From positions 1-24,011 of the forward strand of contig CAKTBC010000021.1 of assembly GCA_934533005.1 (NCBI GenBank): a DNA stretch of 24,011 bases. Reading direction: 5' to 3'. The first letter of the stretch is position 1, and every line of letters starts with the position of its first letter. This document shows positions 22,686-24,011 of this stretch, piece after piece. A model generated the notes under the pieces. That model did not search any database, was not told where the DNA came from, and saw nothing but the letters and a program-made list of their open reading frames with translations. A program made the position numbers and the translations under genes. Source of the stretch: an uncultured Oscillospiraceae bacterium. GTDB lineage: Bacteria; Bacillota; Clostridia; Oscillospirales; Oscillospiraceae.

Positions 22686-22997
22686 TTACTTCTTTCCTTT
22701 GCGGTCTTTTATTAGGACGATCTTGGGGTCCTTTTCGTTCTGTTTGAAAAGAACAAATTTGCTCCCGATGACCTGCACGCCGTCCGCGCCGCACGCTTCG
22801 CAAAGCGCATCGCACGCCTCGCGTGCCGACAAAAGGGAGTTATCCAGAACGCGGCCCTTGATAAGCTCGCGGGCTGCGAGCGCTTCCTCCGTCTGGCGGA
22901 CAACGTTTTCGGTGATGCCGCCCTTGCCGATCTGGAGCTCCGTGTTCAGCGCCGCCGCCATGCCGCGGAGCTGTGCTCTCTGTTTACTGGTGATCAT
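22686..22997 (-). CDS. yhbY: YhbY-family CRM-domain RNA-binding ribosome assembly protein
   Basis: This is a 103-residue protein made of a single CRM domain, which binds 23S rRNA precursors during large-subunit assembly. Visible features are the N-terminal LTSKQR-type start (MITSKQRAQLRGMA), the GKGGIT loop (residues about 24-29) equivalent to the GxxG motif, LIKGRVLDNS and VQVIGSKFVLFKQNEKDPKI. The length matches the family. The start ATG has GGGAG upstream and overlaps the end of rdgB by 14 bp, which indicates translational coupling. It is followed 5 bp later by nadD-yqeK, a frequent arrangement in Firmicutes. Confidence 0.95.
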   Translation of the reverse strand: MITSKQRAQLRGMAAALNTELQIGKGGITENVVRQTEEALAARELIKGRVLDNSLLSAREACDALCEACGADGVQVIGSKFVLFKQNEKDPKIVLIKDRKGKK

Positions 22998-23580
22998 AGT
23001 ATTTCTCCCATTTCTGTTTGAATTGCGCCAGCGCCTTTCCCCGGTGGGAAATCGCGTTTTTTTCTTCCATCGTCAGTTCCGCCATGGAACGGTCAAATCC
23101 GTCCGGACAGAAAACCGGGTCATAGCCAAAGCCGTTCTCGCCGCGGGGCGCAGAAAGGATGCGTCCCTCGCACGTCCCCTCCGCGGCAAGCAGATCGCCG
23201 TTCGGAAAGGCGCAGCAGAGCGAGCAGACGAACCGTGCCGTGCGCTCGTTTCTCCCGCTGAGATTCCGGAGCAGGAGCTCATAGCGATCCTTATCGGAGT
23301 CGGCATGGTTTCCGGTATAGCGCGCGGAATGAACCCCCGGCGCGCCGCCGAGCGCATCCACGCAAAGCCCGGAGTCATCCGCAATGGCAGGAAGCCCCGT
23401 AGCACGCATGACGGCTTCCGCTTTGATGCGGGCATTTTCCGCAAATGTTTCCCCGGTCTCCTCCACCTCGTCCGTAAAACCGGACTCGGCCTTGCTCAGA
23501 AGCTCCACGCCAAAATTTTCAAACAGCGTGCGAAACTCCCAGAGCTTATTTTTATTGTCGGATGCCAATACCAGCTTCAT
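22984..23580 (-). CDS. rdgB: Non-canonical purine NTP pyrophosphatase (RdgB/HAM1)
   Basis: This is a 198-residue enzyme that hydrolyses dITP, ITP and XTP to monophosphates and so keeps deaminated purines out of nucleic acids. The family motifs are complete: LASDNKNKLWEF at the N-terminus, TGETFAENARIKA, the active-site ADDSGLCVDALGGAPGVHSARY, ENGFGYDPVF and SHRGKAL. Length and motif order are normal. Its ATG overlaps the ftsY stop by 4 bp (ATGA), and its own 3' end overlaps yhbY by 14 bp, so it is tightly embedded in the operon. A ribosome site would lie inside ftsY. Confidence 0.97.
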   Translation of the reverse strand: MKLVLASDNKNKLWEFRTLFENFGVELLSKAESGFTDEVEETGETFAENARIKAEAVMRATGLPAIADDSGLCVDALGGAPGVHSARYTGNHADSDKDRYELLLRNLSGRNERTARFVCSLCCAFPNGDLLAAEGTCEGRILSAPRGENGFGYDPVFCPDGFDRSMAELTMEEKNAISHRGKALAQFKQKWEKYYDHQ

Positions 23581-24011
23581 TCGAGCAGCGCCTCCGCAAA
23601 TTCTTCCGGCACAAAGGGCTTGAGATCGTTCACACCCTCGCCCACGCCGATGAATTTCACCGGCAGGCCGAGCTCGCGCTTGATGGCAAACACGATGCCG
23701 CCCTTGGCGGTACCGTCAAGCTTCGTGAGAACGATGCCGGTGAGTCCTGCCGACTCGCCGAACACTTTCGCTTGAATGAGGCCGTTCTGCCCGGTCGTCG
23801 CGTCGAGCACCATCAGGCATTCCACGCTCGCATCCGGCAGTTCGCGGTCGATGACGCGGCGGATCTTGGAAAGCTCGTTCATGAGATTGGCCTTATTATG
23901 CAGCCGCCCGGCTGTATCCACGATGATCACATCACGGCCGCGCGCCTTGGCCGCGGCGATCGCGTCGAACACGACGGCGGCGGGGTCGCTCCCCTCTTCG
24001 TGGCGCACGAT
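23577..24011 (-). CDS. ftsY: Signal recognition particle receptor FtsY, C-terminal part (cut by window edge)
   Basis: About 144 C-terminal residues of an SRP-type GTPase G domain are visible, open at the right edge of the window. FtsY docks SRP-bound ribosomes at the membrane for co-translational insertion. The visible motifs are GSDPAAVVFDAI, the G3 box IIVDTAGR, MVLDATTGQNG, the G4 box LTKLDGTAKGG and the closing GVGEGVNDLKPF. The short spacing after TKLDG and the GVNDL ending fit FtsY rather than Ffh, which would continue into an M domain. It is the first visible gene of the operon running to leuS; any promoter is outside the window. Confidence 0.95.
   Translation of the reverse strand: MVRHEEGSDPAAVVFDAIAAAKARGRDVIIVDTAGRLHNKANLMNELSKIRRVIDRELPDASVECLMVLDATTGQNGLIQAKVFGESAGLTGIVLTKLDGTAKGGIVFAIKRELGLPVKFIGVGEGVNDLKPFVPEEFAEALLE

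Overview
This window looks like chromosomal DNA from a spore-forming member of the Clostridia, probably an Oscillospirales/Christensenellales-type gut or anaerobic lineage. The evidence is GC content that looks moderately high by eye, AGGAGG-type ribosome binding sites, a sporulation gene (yunB), an LCP cell-wall protein, a CdaR-type regulator and a classical bacterial RNase P RNA. Taxonomy below class level is inference. Every protein gene I can support is on the minus strand. The only plus-strand gene is the RNase P RNA, so the layout is described below in the direction of minus-strand transcription, from high to low coordinates.

(1) 24011-17439 is a compact housekeeping operon: ftsY (cut by the window edge), rdgB, yhbY, a fused nadD-yqeK gene, an LCP-family wall protein, rsfS and leuS. 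It ends in a strong hairpin terminator at 17394-17429. Spacings run from a 14-bp overlap to about 35 bp. It links protein targeting, nucleotide-pool sanitation, ribosome assembly and silencing, NAD synthesis, wall polymer attachment and leucyl-tRNA charging.

(2) 17352-12732 is an accessory block: a CdaR-family sugar-diacid-type regulator, a LarA-family (nickel-pincer) 2-hydroxyacid racemase or epimerase, and an unusual membrane protein made of an alpha/beta hydrolase domain followed by a polytopic membrane region. The racemase and the hydrolase are probably co-transcribed. A near-perfect dyad (16089-16107) lies upstream of them. The block is bracketed by a 22-bp direct repeat (21/22 identical): one copy is the 3' end of leuS, and the other ends a short orphan reading frame beyond the hydrolase. 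This is the least ordinary part of the window.

(3) 12543-11845 holds a small low-complexity lipoprotein gene that converges on the plus-strand rnpB gene, the two sharing a bidirectional terminator. The rnpB promoter is consensus-like and lies back-to-back with the murD promoter.

(4) 11832-6423 is the operon murD, a PLP-dependent methionine gamma-lyase-like protein, yunB and ligA, ending at a hairpin. A sporulation gene is translationally coupled to DNA ligase here.

(5) 6253-1341 is a two-gene envelope module: an MMPL/RND-family exporter with a probable TTG start, overlapping by 4 bp a secreted, C-terminally membrane-anchored GLUG-repeat protein that carries a helical and Asp/Gly/Ser-rich insertion.

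(6) 1344-1 holds a DUF1622 membrane protein with its own promoter and a leader hairpin, then a FadR/FCD-type GntR regulator with a clear promoter and a perfect 7-bp-arm palindrome of the TGGT...ACCA type.

I found no tRNA, CRISPR array, transposase, integrase or phage gene. The long plus-strand open frames opposite the minus-strand genes look like antisense shadows.
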